From Weissella kandleri (GTDB lineage: Bacteria; Bacillota; Bacilli; Lactobacillales; Lactobacillaceae), in NCBI RefSeq assembly GCF_001438705.1, contig NZ_JQBP01000003.1, positions 32,381-96,380 of the forward strand: a stretch of 64,000 nucleotides of DNA, in the 5' to 3' direction. The stretch's first letter is position 1. The number at the start of each line of letters is the position of its first letter. A model generated the notes under the pieces. It did no database searches and was not told where the DNA came from. It saw only the letters and a program-made list of their open reading frames with translations. The position numbers and the translations under genes are program-made. This document shows positions 63,023 to 64,000 of this stretch, piece after piece.

Positions 63023-64000
63023 TATGACTCCAATAATTGTCCAAAGAGACTTTGGGCAAAGTCTTTGGCGTTAAATGGTTGTAAATCACCTACTTGTTCG
63101 CCCAAACCAATCCACTTTACAGGTAAGTGTAATTCATTACGAATTGGCAAAATAATCCCACCTTTAGCGGTTCCATCTAACTTAGTTAACACAATTCCCG
63201 TCACATCCGTTGAATCTTTAAACAACTTGGCTTGTTGAATGGCATTTTGCCCCGTTGTTGAGTCCAATACCAATAAGACTTCCATAGGCTGTTCAGGTAA
63301 TTCACGTTCAATGATGCGTTTCATCTTTGCCAACTCTTGCATCAAATTTTGATTATTTTGCAAACGTCCAGCGGTATCGACAAATAAGATATCAGCTTGT
63401 TGCTCAATCGCGGCTTGAACCCCATCATAAACCACTGATGCTGGATCAGAGCCTGCCGATCCGGCAATAACTTCAACCCCATCACGTTCACCCCAAACTT
63501 GCAACTGTTGGGTGGCTCCTGCTCGGAAAGTATCCGCGGCTGCTAACAAAACTTTCTTGTCTTCTTGCTTATAGCGCGCTGCTAATTTACCAATGGTGGT
63601 GGTTTTTCCAACACCATTCACCCCGACAAACAAAATAACCGTGGGACCACTTTTGGCAAAATGCATTGTTGCATCTTCGTTAATTCCTTGCTGCTCATAG
63701 TGTTCAACTAATTTATCAAGCACTACTTTGGATACTTCTTCTTTAGATTTAGCATTTTGTAATTTAACTTCATCGCGTAATTCATCCGTCAATTGAAAAG
63801 CAGTTTCTGCCCCCACATCGGCCTTAATCAGCGTCTCTTCTAAATCGTCAAAGAAATCCTCATCGACGCGCCGGAAATTTGACATGAAGGCATTCCAGCG
63901 TTGTGACCATGACTTTTTAGTTTTGGCTAACCCCGCATCTAAATCTGTTTCTGTTTCTGTTTCTGTTTCTGTTTCTGTTTCTGTTTCTGTTTCTGTTTCT
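63022..64000 (-). CDS. ftsY: Signal recognition particle receptor FtsY (5' end outside window)
   Basis: The N and G domains are complete ([36 protein letters not shown]). The frame stays open from an internal ATG at 63885 through [18 protein letters not shown] to the window edge, a typical FtsY N-domain lead-in, so the real start is beyond 64000. The edge codes a (Thr-Glu)n run of at least nine units, an acidic linker of the A domain, in line with the acidic N-terminus known for FtsY. It docks SRP-ribosome complexes at the membrane. Confidence 0.95.
   Translation of the reverse strand, partial: ETETETETETETETETETDLDAGLAKTKKSWSQRWNAFMSNFRRVDEDFFDDLEETLIKADVGAETAFQLTDELRDEVKLQNAKSKEEVSKVVLDKLVEHYEQQGINEDATMHFAKSGPTVILFVGVNGVGKTTTIGKLAARYKQEDKKVLLAAADTFRAGATQQLQVWGERDGVEVIAGSAGSDPASVVYDGVQAAIEQQADILFVDTAGRLQNNQNLMQELAKMKRIIERELPEQPMEVLLVLDSTTGQNAIQQAKLFKDSTDVTGIVLTKLDGTAKGGIILPIRNELHLPVKWIGLGEQVGDLQPFNAKDFAQSLFGQLLES
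63946..64000. repeat. Hexanucleotide tandem repeat inside ftsY
   Basis: TGTTTC (GAAACA on the coding strand, Thr-Glu per unit) is repeated nine times without a change and runs off the window edge. The unit is a multiple of three, so copy changes alter length but not frame. Confidence 0.95.

Noticed and set aside
1..64000. CRISPR arrays, rRNA, tRNA or insertion sequences
   Set aside because: No spaced direct repeats, cloverleaf-like segments, rRNA stretches or transposase frames were seen; a covariance search would settle the RNA part.

Overview
The window reads as chromosomal core DNA of a low-GC lactic acid bacterium (Lactobacillales). The best guess is the Weissella/Leuconostoc group, but that is inference. 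The reasons are: strong AGGAGG ribosome sites; the order ftsY-ylxM-ffh; the run ftsW-ylbG-rsmD-coaD-sepM; zinc-free S14 and L33 side by side; an RNA polymerase epsilon gene joined to RNase J; a second-type LepA; several peptidases; and a streptococcal-type single Xer recombinase (XerS). I saw no rRNA, tRNA, CRISPR, prophage or insertion sequence. Most genes lie on the minus strand.

Layout. 1-4.3 kb: XerS-like recombinase behind an inverted repeat, then a copper operon (CopY, membrane cupredoxin, CopA) with two cop boxes. 4.3-12.5 kb: a drug exporter with a terminator in its leader, a divergent LepA2, a dipeptidase with a YfcC transporter, aldolase and a 5'-nucleotidase. 12.7-19.7 kb: rpsN/rpmG, pepT, nif3, trmK, ndk, an unknown basic protein, a TPR protein and an unlisted 47-aa gene. 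19.7-28 kb: a vitamin ECF S-component with a ThiD/PdxK-type kinase, polA, a drug/Na+-type ABC pair, a flippase and a thioredoxin. 28-34 kb: a decayed gene, mgtC, yidC, and a cystine/glutathione-like uptake and disulfide-reduction cluster preceded by a 22-codon leader peptide and an attenuator. 34-42 kb: NdpA, SepM-type protease, coaD, rsmD, ylbG, ftsW, typA, suhB, a UPF0223 gene with an amber codon at position 3, and def. 42-52.6 kb: VanY-like carboxypeptidase, rpoY-rnjA, dagK, ppaC, parE-parC. 52.8-64 kb: yigZ, obg, uvrC, trmD-rimM flanked by unrecognised small genes, marR with a second drug exporter, rpsP, ffh, ylxM, and ftsY running off the right edge in a (Thr-Glu)n repeat.

Functional themes are envelope and secretion (YidC, Ffh, FtsY, FtsW, SepM), replication and topology (PolA, ParE/C, XerS), translation (LepA2, TypA, Obg, RimM, TrmD, RsmD, S14, S16, L33), peptide use (PepT, M20 dipeptidase) and redox/metal/drug defence.

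The most unusual signals are regulatory. An AT-rich palindrome of the form TGTAAAG-N8-CTTTACA sits in front of two separate ribosomal-protein transcription units (rpmG-rpsN and rpsP). A leader peptide with an intrinsic attenuator precedes the amino-acid uptake cluster. A terminator lies inside the leader of one drug pump. An 18-bp palindrome overlaps the start region of the marR-pump operon. All of these were read by eye; no alignment or folding was run.
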